In this document: positions 36,050 through 46,776 of the stretch, piece by piece
How the letters are laid out: every line of letters begins with the position of its first letter
Numbering within the stretch: position 1 is the stretch's first letter
Source of the DNA: Symsagittifera roscoffensis
Lineage: Eukaryota; Xenacoelomorpha; Acoela; Convolutidae
Length of the DNA stretch: 64,000 nt
Direction: 5' to 3'
Assembly (NCBI RefSeq): GCF_963678635.1
Contig: NW_026971449.1
Span: 1-64,000 of the forward strand
Translations under genes and position numbers: made by a program
The notes under the pieces: generated by a model
What the model saw: the letters and a program-made list of their open reading frames with translations, nothing else
What the model was told of the DNA's origin: nothing
Databases searched by the model: none

Positions 36050-36283
36050 TTATGTTTGCAAATGAAAATCTAATTTCATTGCTAATAAGATTCTAAATAT
36101 AAAAGTTTGTGTTGGCTTTTGCCGTACGATCATAAAACTATTTGGTAAGTTTCTACTTTGTCGTATGTCGTCTCTTGTTCGACGTCTTCTTCGAATTCCG
36201 GGTAAATCTGTTATCGTTTGGAATATCGGCTCTGATCTATTGAGTCGTAGAGACATTTCGATTAAATTATTGTCGTATAACAT
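36050..36283 (-). CDS. Leader ORF (77 aa), outer copy
   Basis: The same frame and length as the inner copy, with a few substitutions in the Arg-rich middle (RRRRRTRDD in place of GRRPRTRDD). No stop or indel has appeared, although neighbouring ORF1 and Gag copies are broken. Confidence 0.5.
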   Translation of the reverse strand: MLYDNNLIEMSLRLNRSEPIFQTITDLPGIRRRRRTRDDIRQSRNLPNSFMIVRQKPTQTFIFRILLAMKLDFHLQT

Positions 36284-36351
36284 TTTTAAAATGTTTTGTC
36301 TAAATTCTAATCTATTTTTTGGTTAATTCTAAGCTATTAAGGTCTTATTCG

Positions 36352-36369
36352 AGACTTATGGTCGCACCA
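36352..36369 (-). other. Primer-binding site of element B
   Basis: On the minus strand, two bases after the LTR, TGGTGCGACCATAAGTCT is complementary to a tRNA 3' end finishing GGTCGCACCA. Further complementarity to a T-arm-like TTCGAGAC is visible beyond it. tRNA identity not assigned. Confidence 0.65.
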
Positions 36370-36371
36370 GA

Positions 36372-36781
36372 TGAGTTATGACCAATGTGGTTAACTCATA
36401 GAGTAATTTCGGATAGGGTACACCGTCTGCTCGTCACGCTATCTTATTTTCGGCCGGATAGATTCGTGCAACTTCTTAGTCTAATACCGATCCTAATCTT
36501 ACTCTTATACTTTCTAGTCTCAAGGTGTTTAACTAGTCTCTGCTAGGCTCAATAGATCTAAGGTATACTGGTTTGTTGCGGCGGCTGAAGCTCTCTTGGA
36601 GAGACAACTAATTTCTAAGTTAAATTCAAATCTCTCTGGTGCTGAAATTACAAGTAATTTCAGCACTTACAAATAAGTGGGTTGTTAGTTAGATGGATCA
36701 TGATTGGTTAATATTAAATACTTTACAGTGGTAAAATATCTAATTTATCCAATCATAAAATGTATTTTGGATCAGGTTCCA
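36372..36781 (-). repeat. Element B 5' LTR
   Basis: 410 bp with TG..CA ends, differing from the 15281 LTR at about 12 sites by eye. The palindrome is at 36639-36666. It is followed by the right AAAC target duplication at 36782-36785. Confidence 0.93.
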
Positions 36782-36846
36782 AAACCAACAAAAAGGCCTG
36801 GAAAGGTAATGTGACTCTAAGATGCAGTTGAAATACTATCTACAAC

Positions 36847-37003
36847 CCGGGTTGACCTCCAGAAACCGAAAATGCTTGTCTTACATTTCCCCACACCGAA
36901 AATGCTTGTCATACAATTGCCTACATCAAATGTCTGGTAAAATGCTAATCATACAATTTTCATACAATTTCAAATTGTAGGACAAGCATTTTTGGTCAAC
37001 CCG
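36847..37003. repeat. Small inverted-terminal-repeat element (MITE-like, about 157 bp)
   Basis: The left end CCCGGGTTGACC followed by GAAAATGCTTGTC is mirrored by the right end GACAAGCATTTTTGGTC followed by AACCCGGG. Inside are repeats of 'gcttgtcatacaat' type. Related single ends occur near 38395-38420 and 61823-61865, so this is a dispersed family in the genome. Confidence 0.65.
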
Positions 37004-37552
37004 GGAATTTAAAAAATGTGCTCAACCGTTCTCAACTCAAGCAAGATTTTTTTCGATGGCTTGACCTAGAACAATGTGAGCGACTTTTTTCAAATGCTCG
37101 AGCAAAATAGCCACTGGAAAATATGTAAGTGTGTGTATGTATGTATGTATGTATGTATGTATAAAAATTATTTTTTTTTTAATTTTTTAAATTCATTAAG
37201 ATTTGAGCGGTTTTTTAACACGATTACGCTCAAAATCTTGCTTCAAAATGAGCGGTTTTTGAGCGGTTTATCCAAAAAAAAAACCGCTCAAAAGCCGCGC
37301 AAGGTTAGAGCGGTTTTTCTAGACAAACCGCTCAAAAACCGCTCAAATCTTGGCTGTTTTTGAGCGGTTTTTTTGGATAAACCGCTCAAAACCGTTCAAA
37401 TCTTGCACGATTTTTGAGCGTTTTTTGTTTGATAAACCGTTCGAAAACTGCTCAAACCGCTCATTTTGAAGCAAATTTTTGAGAGTAATTGTCTAAAAAA
37501 TAGCTCAAACCGCTCAAGTCTTGCTTCAAATTAGGTTAAAAATCTCGACTCG
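37004..37552. repeat. GAGCGGTTT fold-back repeat cluster with (TATG)n microsatellite
   Basis: Many GAGCGGTTTTT and AAAAACCGCTC units in alternating orientation at about 37200-37520, plus a TATG microsatellite at about 37133-37162. The edges resemble the CTCGA/CGGG ends of the 15013 repeat. A plus-strand frame (37076-37363) is a by-product of the repeat. Confidence 0.65.
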
Positions 37553-38425
37553 GGTGATAGTGATATGTCTCCGGGGTGACCAAAACTTCTTATCATACAA
37601 TTTCCATATATGAGAAAATTCTTGTCATACATTTTCATACGTACCAAAAATGGTATAAAAACTCTATGACAACCATTTTTCCATATATGGTAATTGTATG
37701 ATAGATGTTTTACCATAAACCAAAAAAAATGATTTTTTGTTTCTAAATTTAATTTCTAAAAAATTTTGGATTGTGTTTGAAACTTAACACAATGGTTTAC
37801 TCAAAGCACCAAAAGTTGGACGGTCTTGCATTCACAATGCATAGAAAACGACCTCAATTGTCTTAAAGCTGTTTTTCACAAATGATATAACAAAAGTAAC
37901 AAACTTTTGAAATTGGGCAAAATTTTTCAAAAGGCATTATAGAAAAGTTTGAAATTTTAAACTATCAGACATTGATCAAGGCATAGATAAACATGCCATA
38001 CAAGAAAATAGGAATTTTCAGCGTTTTTGGAAAAATAATTCTACGGCGAAAAGGAAAAAAAATACAACATTATTTTATCCAGGACTACGTTATGCACACA
38101 AAAAATTAAATTTCGCATGCAAAATTTTTTTTTTTTGGAAAATGTTTGTTTGCGTACAAAATTCGATTTGCAGTTGAAACGAAAATTATAAAAAAAAATT
38201 AGGAATTGTACGATGAGCATTTTTTTCAAAAAAGAAATCCTCGGTTTTTTTAATCACCAGACTGCTTTATTAGAATCAAACAGCCAGAGAAATAAGTTTA
38301 TATCTTTTTTCAACCATTTTTATAGAAATTGTATGAAAATTGTGTGACAAGCATTTTTCCACACACTAGATGTATGAAATTGTATGATAAGCATTTTCGG
38401 TGTATGGAGGTCAACCCGGGTCAAT
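37553..38425. repeat. Degenerate palindromic repeats of the TCATACAATTT / GACAAGCATTTT family
   Basis: Scattered 'cttatcatacaattt' and inverse 'aaattgtatgataagcattttc' motifs at 37595-37710 and 38310-38425. The right border ends ...GGAGGTCAACCCGGGT, inverse to the MITE start at 36847. The interval 36847-38425 might be one larger nested inverted-repeat element. No gene recognised; the hydrophobic frames here are AT-run artefacts. Confidence 0.5.
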
Positions 38426-38428
38426 TTG

Positions 38429-38900
38429 ATGCGCATTTCAGTTTGATGTACAGCTTTGCGTACCGAGAATATAAATATAGAACATAAAATTTCCAATTTT
38501 CTTTTTGAGTCACGCCGTTTCCACCTTGGTCGCGAAAACCGCGCCGTCTCCGAATCGGTCGCGGAAGTCCTGGAAAACTTTTTTTTAGTCCCGCCGTCTC
38601 TATTCACGCGAAAATCTGAAATGGCAAATCTTGGTTACGAGAGTCTGGACACACCAAATATGAGCCGCAATGTTTTCTTTACGCCAGCTCCGCTTCGTCG
38701 CGAAAATCGCGACGGATCATGATAGTCGCGAAATTCTGGACATGCCAAAATTTTGTCGCGAAAGTTTGTACATGAGACTGGGAACGCGGCCCGGTGAGCA
38801 ATTCAATTTGATATACAGTTTTGTGTACCGAGTATATAAACCGAGAATATAAAGCTTTCCTTAACTTTAATATTTTGCGAGTTTTCGCTTCCCGCACCAA
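38429..38900. repeat. Diverged repeats with TCGCGAAA and 'gtaccgagaatataaa' motifs
   Basis: A 'tttgatRtacagYttTgYgtaccgag' block occurs at 38438-38470 and again at 38808-38845. Between them several TCGCGAA(A) ... 'tctggaca' segments repeat loosely. This part is clearly more GC-rich than its surroundings. I cannot assign a known element. Confidence 0.4.
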
Positions 38901-38948
38901 GCGCCCATGGATCATAATCGATTATATTGTCATAATATTAGAAGAAAC

Positions 38949-40310
38949 AAAATTATCCCCGCAAAACATTTCAACTAGTTTGTACATTGAATCAAAGTGT
39001 TCACATTTTGTGAACAATTATTTTCAGAGTTTAAAAACTTGTTCTGCCCATCATGGTTAAGAAATTTTGTTCACCAAATGTGAACAGATTAAAGACATGT
39101 ATAAAAAAATTTTAAAAAAAACTTGAAGAATATAAAAATTAACCAGGAGAGATTAAATATACAATCTTGCTTGTGATTGATAAATTGAAACTTTGTACTC
39201 TGATTGGTCAATTTTGGTGTCGATTCGAATGTTTTCTTTGACAAGAGGAAAAAAATTTTATTCCAAAACACAATTTTGTTTGCGTTCTTTTTTAAAATTA
39301 GAAATTAAAATTATCCCCGCTAAAAACTGTCAACTAGTTTTAACATTGAATAAAATTCTTCATATTTTGTGAACAAATATTTTCCACGTTTAAAAAATTG
39401 TTCTCCCCATGCATGGTTAAGAAGTTTTGTTCACAAAATGTGAACAGATTAAAGACATGTATAAAAAACATTAAATAAAAATTAAAAGAAAAAAATTAAC
39501 CAGGAGGGATTAAATATATAGTCTTGCTTGTGATCGATCAATTGAAACTTTGTACTCCGATTGATCAATTTTGGAGTCGATTTGAAAATCTTCTTTGTAA
39601 GGAGGAAATTTTTTTCAAAACACATTTTTGTTTGCCTCCTTTTATAAATTAAAAAAATAAACTTAACCCTGCTAAAAATTGTCAAACAGTTTATACATTG
39701 AAAAAGTGTTCCCATGCTGTGAAGAAGTATTTTCAACCTTTAAAATAATGGTCTCCCCATGAATGGTTAAAAAATTTTGTTCACGAAATGTGAACAGAAT
39801 AAAGACATATATATAAAAAAAATTTAACCAGGATGGAGTGAATAAGAATGCTTGCTTGTGATTGGCTAATCGAAACCTGGTACTCTGATTGGTCAATTTT
39901 GGTTTCGAAATGAATATATTTCCATAACTTTTTGTGAACAGTTTTTTTTCTATGTTTAAGAAATTGGTTCCCATGCACGGTTAAGAAACTTTGTCACAAA
40001 TTGTGAACAGATTAAAGACTTTTATAAAACAAAGAAAAAATAATAAGTTACCAGGAGGGAGTGAATAAGAATGCTTTCTTTAGGTTGGTCAATTTTTGTG
40101 TCGATTTGAAAAGCTTCTTTATACGGAGGAAATTTTTTTTTTCCAAGACACATTTTTGTTCGCCTTCTTTTATAATTTTAAAAAATAAAATTTTTCCTGC
40201 TAAAAATTGTCAATTAGTTAATACGTTGAATAAAAATGTTCACATTTTGTGAACAAAATTTTTCAACGTTTAAAAATTTGGTCTCCCAATGCACGTTAAG
40301 AAAGTTTGTT
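38949..40310 (+). repeat. Tandem array, unit about 355 bp, 3-4 copies
   Basis: The unit opens 'attatccccgctaaaaactg' and includes 'gttcacattttgtgaac' and 'attaaagacatgtataaaa'. Units start near 38951, 39308 and 39662, with a shortened unit and another start near 40190. 'TTCACATTTTGTGAA' is itself palindromic. The same repeat appears in opposite orientation at 63290-64000. Confidence 0.75.
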
Positions 40311-42520
40311 CTTATTTCTTTCTGATTCAAAGATAGCAAAAATCGAAGTCTTTTTTCTGGAACTTGCTCTTCAATGTGCACTAGGTCAAAAAATAACCTG
40401 ACCGCAATGGGCTGTTGAGGTACCTTAATTGAAACCCCCCCCCCCCTCCATTTACAAATCCTAATTTAGATCCTACGATCGTACAAAATCTTCTTTGTTC
40501 CCAAATATCATTTACCGTACTAACTGCCACTCGGGACTATTTAAACTAAATCGAAATTTTTACTCGGCAGTTGTGGGCAATTCTTTAAGGTCCCCTGGGT
40601 GTACAAAACTAATAGCATCTGCTGGTAAAGGTCATAGAAGTAATTATGGTTGAAATTTTCATATGAGTTTAAAAGAAGTATGAAAATAATTTTATATTTA
40701 TACAGTTATTAGATCTATGAGTTTTTTGCCTGAAATTTCTACTGTTTTTATTTGGTTTAACTCTCATCTGATTCCTATAAAGACGTTGACTAGGCCCAAA
40801 TAGTATCAGAATATACGCACAGAAATAAATTGAAGCCAATTCAAACCGTGAAGTTTGCTAAGGAACAATGTGTTGTAATCAATTTGAAATGAATACTAAT
40901 TCGTGATAAACTAAATGATTAATCAATAATCATCGATAAAAAAAATTGATTACATCGCTTTAAAAAACTGAATCATGATTTTTTATTTTTAATCTTTAAT
41001 AATTGATTTTTTTTGAGACTACACTGCCCATCTACAATGCCGATAAAAAATTCTTAATTTTTTATGCGACTACACTGCCCATCAATGGCTTCTCATCCCA
41101 GTACAAACAAGGTTGAAGTTTAACGGCAGTCGTCCGGATCAGAAGGAAAAAGGATTTTAAATGAAAAATCTCCGCATATCGTACAAAAACTTTGGAACAA
41201 TAGAAAATCACATTTGTCAGAAAAATGAAAGTAATTTTAGAAAAACATAAATTTCGAAAATTTAGATAGAAATCAAGAATCCCTAGAACAATTGCGGGGC
41301 GCACTCGCAGACGTGGCAAAGAAATGTGACATATCCATTGGAGAAGACAAGTGAATAAGAGAGACTTTTAAAATAAATTATAAACTACGAGATCCACAGA
41401 AAAATACTCACAAAAACTTTGCCTCTATTGGAAGCTTCAAAATTAGCCCTTATCAACAATCATTTGAAAATGATCAGTACTTCCATACTCTCTTTTTTAC
41501 TTATTAATGATAACAAGACTGCTCGCATCAGAGTGACGCCCTGAATGTTCCGATTGCCTTTTAAGGTTTATGGAGCAGTAATAACATAAAAAATTATATG
41601 AAATTAAAAAAATGAAAAAATTTTTTTCTTCTAAAATTTGATATTTTTAAGTAGAAATTATCCCCCTACACGCCATATAAAGTACAAAAGAATAGATTTT
41701 GCTCCTTGTAACAAATCAATTATGAAATATAAGCTTATTTCAACCAAACTGGAACGATTTCTAAGACGGATTAACTCTCCGCTTACGCGTTAATAGCGCG
41801 AAAGATATCGCGCGTTAATTGTCCCAAATTGACCAAAATGGCAATCTTTAAACCCCCATAACTTTACGAAAAATAATCTTAGTTGAAATATATTTTCAAA
41901 TTTGAGCTCAAGACAACAATATCTTTCGAATGATATAAAATTCCGTCAAAAATTGCTAGTTAAAAAGTCGAAACTTGTCTGAAGAAAAAAAAACCTACTC
42001 CGAGCCAAATATCGAAAGTCGGAACAAAAATATTTTAATGTCAAAAGTGAATCTGCTTTGAATATAAACATAAAGAACAGTGTATGAACTCTGCAGGAGT
42101 GGTTTCCTGAGAACAAATCTACCCATATGTCCGGCAAACTACGCTAATTGTCAAAATTGCAATTGAAAAAGCTAATTCACAACCCTGCATATCGTAAAAA
42201 ACAAATTTAAAGAGTGGGACCAATCATTTTGCAAATAGAAAAAAAGAATCTCTGTGGGATATCATAAAGGTAAAAATCAAGCATGCACATAGAGATTAGT
42301 GTAGTGTAAAAAAAGAACAGTCAGAAACCGGACAATGCGACAACCACGAGTTCTCTGTGCAAAACTATTTTTGATGAAGATGGGAAATAATCAAAAAAGC
42401 TACATTACATCCTTGTTAGAAACGGAAATCATTTTTTCCTTGAGTAACTGGGTCGATTCGGCTAAACCAGTTAGCTTCTTGAACACTACAATCACTACTT
42501 ATAGAGATCAGAGTTTGAAA
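40311..42520. repeat. Left arm of a large inverted repeat flanking element C
   Basis: Blocks here recur, reverse-complemented, at about 62340-63290. Examples: the 'cggacaatgcgacaaccacg' block (about 42330) with 62516-62535, the 'tttaatgtcaaaagtgaatc' block (about 42033) with about 62815, and 'ttgaagtttaacggcagtcg' (about 41110) with about 63250. The left arm has about 500 bp (41500-42025) absent from the right. No gene recognised. A run of 12 C lies near 40435, and a CGCG-rich palindromic stretch near 41785-41820. Confidence 0.7.
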
Positions 42521-43041
42521 TTATAATAAAAATCAAATCTTTTTATCACAGTAAAAGCAAAACATGCCATGACCTTAAGTTCTCCTTAGCCTTGATATAA
42601 TGATTTCGCCACACAAATTATTTGCAATTAACGTTCATCCCTTTAATCATTCCTATGTTCTCCTCTCGAAAAACATTTCAATAGAAAACTGAAGTTATTA
42701 TTTTGAAACCGTTAGCGTCAGTCAACCTGTTTGTTTATTAAATATAGGAAACTCAATTCTTTCAAAAGAATTGGGGATCTGACGAACGAACTGAGGATGG
42801 CTTTGTAAACAAACCACTTCCACAAAAAAAAAACAGAAAATCAACAATGAAAGGTTAGCATTCGGACACTCATACTAAAGCGACAGGGCCCCATCATAGT
42901 AGAGTTCAGTTGGAAAACCCCTTCTGTAAAGGTAATTCCCATGCAAAGATCGATAAACGATCAAACGGAACTCTTCAAACACACTTCAAATATCTATATG
43001 CTCAAGTTGGTTATTGATCAAAATCGATAGTAGAATTAACG
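42521..43041. other. Left part of the inverted-repeat spacer; no gene seen
   Basis: About 520 bp of unique-looking AT-rich DNA between the left inverted arm and the target duplication of element C. No long frame, RNA gene or repeat recognised. Confidence 0.5.
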
Positions 43042-43045
43042 GCTG
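43042..43045. other. Left target-site duplication of element C (GCTG)
   Basis: GCTG precedes the left LTR and is repeated at 61684-61687 after the right LTR, marking one integration event for the whole 18.6-kb element. Confidence 0.88.
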
Positions 43046-43455
43046 TGAGTTATGACCGAGGTGGTTAACTCATAGAGTAATTTCGGATAGGGTACACCGT
43101 CTGCTCGTCACGCTATCTTATTTTCGGCCGGATAGATTCGTGCAACTTCTTAGTCTAATACCGATCCTAATCTTACTCTTATACTATCTAGTCTCAGGTT
43201 GTTTAACTAGTCTCTGCTAGGCTCAATAGATCTAGGGTATACTGGTTTATTGCGGCTGCTGAAGTTCTCTTGGAGAGGCAACTAATTTCTAAGTTAAATT
43301 CAAATCTCTCTGGTGCTGAAATTACAAGTAATTTCAGCACTTACAAATAAGTGGGTTGTTAGTTAGATGGATCATGATTGGTTAATAATAAATACTTTAC
43401 AGTGGTAAAATATCTAATTTATCCAATCATAAAATGTAGTTTAGATCAGGTTCCA
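43046..43455 (-). repeat. Element C 3' LTR
   Basis: 410 bp, TGAGTTATGACC to ATCAGGTTCCA; palindrome at 43313-43340. Confidence 0.94.
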
Positions 43456-45025
43456 CCCATCCGGGTTTTACAGAGTTTTTTAGAATAGTCTTTCTGCAAT
43501 TCAAAGGATGGATGATGGACGTTGGTATTTGGCGAACATCATAATTCTTCTGGGTTCTCTTGTTAGAGAAGTTCCAGGTTCAATCACTGTGTCTTCTCAT
43601 GACAACGACTGGGTTTTCGCAACAAACTCAAATCTGATTTCAGAATGGTTTGCTATGACAGGTTTTTCTGTTTCATGTAGAGAACTTCTTTTGTATTCAA
43701 CCTAGTCTGGGAATGGCGTGGAGATTGTGCGTGGAGGGGATGCCTGGTTACTCGGATCTGTACGTATACTTGAACGTCGAGGTGGTCATTGGTCTAGTTC
43801 AATGAAGTCTTTTTCTGCGAAGTCAAGTCGTACTCTAAATCCTTTGAGTTGTGATTGTGGTTGGCCATTCTTTTTCGAGTGTAGTGGGGTCATTTTGTCT
43901 TTGGATGTTCGTCTTTGGTGTTGTATGCTGGTCTATATACTGCAAAGTATAATTTACATTTTATAAAATTTTGATTAGTTTGGTGTTTTAATTATGATTT
44001 TGGTTAGTTGTTTTCACAAAAGCTTTTTGTTTTAGTTTGGTTATTTTGAAGAGTTACTCGCCCTTGAGTACCTCGTATTAAAAATAGAAGTGTGGTCACA
44101 AAGCGTGGATGTAGCGCGGTGGGTTAATCCGGCTATAGAGCATGCTCAGGACGTCCTCTCTGGTGGGTTAGGCCAGGAGTGGGAGTATGATTTCGTGCGG
44201 TTTCTGTGAGAGGTCCTCTTATGTGATAACGTTTTATGTTGGGTTTATTGTGGTTTTTCTTATGTTTCGTTGGTTGTGTCCTTTTTTCAAAAATCAAATT
44301 GTTTTTGGTATGGGTTTGTCTTTCGACTTTTTTGTGTTTTATTATTTCTTTCTTAGACTTTATAATAGTCTTCAAAAGAATAAATTATCCAGTTTTAAAC
44401 TGGGTTAATCTGGTTTGGGTACCGTTGGTTTCCTTTTCTTAGTCATGCTGTTATTCTATGTGTTGTGGTGTTTAGTAAGCTGCGTTGGTTAGTTTTGTTT
44501 AGTATATAATTCCTTTCCAACCGGGTTAAAGGAAAGTTTGAAACTTGTTATCGTGTGTTAGAGTTGTTAAGTGTGAAAGCTTGAAACTGAAATTCATTAT
44601 TTAAATAATTCTTCGTGGGCGAGCCGTGCGAGTTTGGATATAATTCTTGTGCGAGTGAATGGAAATATCAAAAGGTTAGACTGCTATTTCGTCTTATCAA
44701 TTTACTACATAGAATTTCAATTTTACTGCTAGTTTTGGGGAAAAATTAAGTTACAAATTTTCATCATTATTTGAATTACTGCTTTTAGGGAAATAATTTA
44801 TAAATTAATTTACTACATTTGTATGAACTTTATTTAATTTAGCTGGTGCAAAAGATTATTAGAGTTTTGAACAATTTGAAGAAGTTTTTCTATTTTTTAT
44901 TTTTCTTTGTGTATTTTGCAGATGATCGTGAGATGAAGACTAAAAATCAAAATGAGACATGGATAAAGAATGGTTAGTTTTTTAATTTGAATTTATTAGT
45001 TAAGAATATGATAAATTATACTTAC
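43456..45025 (-). other. Element C 3' non-coding region
   Basis: Aligns with 15691-17285 of B. It contains a possible polypurine run GGATGGG next to the LTR, the 80-codon basic frame at 44133-44375, and splice-like sites on both strands: a plus-strand pyrimidine tract ending TTTTGCAG near 44921, and a minus-strand CAG|GTAAGT at 45020-45028. Confidence 0.55.
44133..44375 (-). CDS. Possible small basic protein (80 aa), element C copy
   Basis: Same start, stop and length as 16402-16644 in B, with about nine residue changes and no frameshift. The Lys-rich N-terminal half and the invariant TPGLTHQRGRPEHAL end are kept. Overlapping plus-strand frames weaken the inference of a real gene. Confidence 0.25.
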   Translation of the reverse strand: MKTIIKSKKEIIKHKKVERQTHTKNNLIFEKRTQPTKHKKNHNKPNIKRYHIRGPLTETARNHTPTPGLTHQRGRPEHAL

Positions 45026-45028
45026 CTG

Positions 45029-46776
45029 TTAGTCGTCGGGGAAAAAACTGTGGGGGAAGATGTCGTGTATTATGTTGGAATTTGTTAGTAATTTTGCTAG
45101 TATGCGAATGATGTTTTTAGTTTGAAGCAGTGGCCAAAGCAATTGAAGTGCTTTAATGGTTTTTAGTTCTTCAGTGCCAACTGCAAAATCATAAGGTGTG
45201 TTTTGGATGAGATTATATAATTTGTGATTGTATTTAGTGTTGTGGATGAATTCTAATATTGGGATTTCTATAGGTTGAATAAATTCATGTGGAATAAGGA
45301 AGGGTCTGGATTCTTCTGCGTTGAAGGTCTTTGTGATGGGACAAAAAATATACATTTGGGTTATGGGATCATAATTGCGAAGAATACCGTGAAGGTTACT
45401 ATCTTTGATGCAATATGTGAAGTTAAGAAAAAATGGTGAAGTGTACTTAGAGTTAATAAATTGAAAACGGTGGTGTGGTTGTCTTGATGGAGTGTGTAGA
45501 TCAAAGTGATTTTGTATGAAGCGATAATATGTATATGTGTGGGTTTGTTTAGTGCATAACATAATATCGTGTGAGCAGTGCAAATCTCTTTCATGTGGTG
45601 CAAGGAAATGAAAGGTTAGTGAAAATAATTGAAATTTTTCTTTAAAACTTTCGTAAGATTTTGTGTCGGTTAGTGCTTCAGAAATGATGTGATCGAATTT
45701 GCGATCAAATATATTGAGTGTAAAAACATATGGTGTTTTGATGAAAAATTTTTCTGTGATTTGTGGGTTAGCGAAACGGTCATCATCTAAAAACTGGTCT
45801 TGGTTAGTTCGGATGATGTTGTGATCGTAATATTCTAGCGTGTATTCGTTAGCTCGGGGTGCAGTGTATGTTTTGAGTGACTTTTTATATCCTATATAAG
45901 TAAATTGTCTATGTGTTAGTGGTGTGGTGAGTCGATATAGCATATCTTTATTTCTTTCTATATCGATGTGAGTATTAGATAAAGGTAGGCAAAGGGGGTT
46001 AGTAAAATGATAATATGATGTCCAATGAAGTGTAGGCATTAAAACTTGTTCATCTACAAAATTACGTGTGTCGTTAGTGTCGTTAGGGGTGTTCAAAGTA
46101 TATTGTGGAAATGAAGGTAAGGTGATTGCTAAAAAATCTTTCGTGTTAGTGTGATTTGGATGATTAATATATTCACGGGCTGTTCCTGGTTTTGTTGGAA
46201 ATGGATGGTTTGGGAATTTTCTTTTGAAAGTGCGATAAGCTCTATTAGTGCTATTTGATGACTCGGTGGATGTGGAGGATGGTGCTAATGATGCGGTATA
46301 AGCTGAAGAGGGTGTAGGGGTAGGTGGGTTTAATGATTCTATTGTGGATGAAATCTGGTTTATAGTGAAATTTTCAAGGTGGAAGGGTTGTTGTTGTAGG
46401 GTGATAAAATTATCTAGTTCCTGGGAGATTTGGGGAGTATCTGGAGAATTGGATGATCGGTCTGAATGAAATGAAGAGTAGGTTGGGGTGACTTGTGAAG
46501 CATAAGAGGGTGTAGAAATCGATGGGAGTGGGTTATTTGGCGGGATGGTTCAGAGTCTGCAAATTCATCAGGGGTTTCAGAATCTGGGTTATTGAGTTGT
46601 GAGATGGAGTATAAAACTGAGATATGCGAATTAGTGTCTGAATTCATGCCTGATGTTACATTATTGGTTGGGAAATCGGGTGGCGGGAAAGCAAAAAGTG
46701 GAATTATTGTAATTGGAGTGTTGAGGTTGGTCGGATGGGAATTTGAGCGGTGTAGGGATCCAAGTTGTCGGCTGAT
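45029..46776 (-). pseudogene. Element C ORF5 copy (start codon lost, N-terminal deletions)
   Basis: The conserved C-terminal region is open over at least 45029-46096 and extends about 20 residues beyond the B stop, ending FFPDD followed by TAA and a splice-donor-like CAG|GTAAGT. The initiation codon seen in B has become ATC (46774-46776). The Ser/Pro-rich N-terminal region has a deletion near 46545 and divergent sequence near 46370, which break the frame. Confidence 0.7.

Larger units (their letters stand above)
35136..36371 (-). other. Outer leader of element B
   Basis: A second copy of the leader, with donor-like site at 35317-35322, hairpin motif at 35652-35678 (TGATC CAAGG, loop, CCTTG AT GATCA) and the leader ORF. 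A 1-bp difference in a T-run near 35645 accounts for the one-base offset between the units. Confidence 0.6.
31256..36696 (-). repeat. 2.7-kb tandem duplication inside element B (Gag N-terminus, ORF1, leader, partial LTR)
   Basis: Unit 1 is 31256-33975 and unit 2 is 33976-36696. Each runs from within the Gag N-terminal domain through ORF1 and leader into the LTR. At the junction the internal LTR stops after ...TTAGTTAGATGG and continues as GTCCCAAACGTAG, the Gag-domain sequence also found at 31256. Two shared bases (GG) form microhomology. The units differ at scattered sites, for example a stop in unit 1 near 31697 and one in unit 2 ORF1 at 34890. They share an older 1-bp frameshift (31313 and 34033), which therefore predates the duplication. 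Confidence 0.92.
15281..36781 (-). mobile_element. Element B: full-length 21.5-kb Ty3/gypsy-like endogenous retrovirus-like element with internal 5' duplication
   Basis: Two complete 410-bp LTRs (15281-15690 and 36372-36781) with TG..CA ends and a 4-bp AAAC duplication bound the element. Its LTRs differ at about 12 of 410 positions counted by eye (about 3%), so it is older than C. Without the extra 2.7-kb unit it would be about 18.8 kb, as in C. Order on the minus strand: leader, ORF1, Gag, protease, RT, RNase H, integrase, TM1, TM2, ORF4, Env, ORF5. Gag, pol and Env carry private frameshifts, nonsense codons and small deletions; ORF5 and several small ORFs are nearly or fully open. Confidence 0.93.

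Noticed and set aside
38041..38229. Short hydrophobic frames between 37.5 and 40.3 kb
   Set aside because: They arise from A/T runs in repeats and the tandem array; no conservation beyond the repeat itself.
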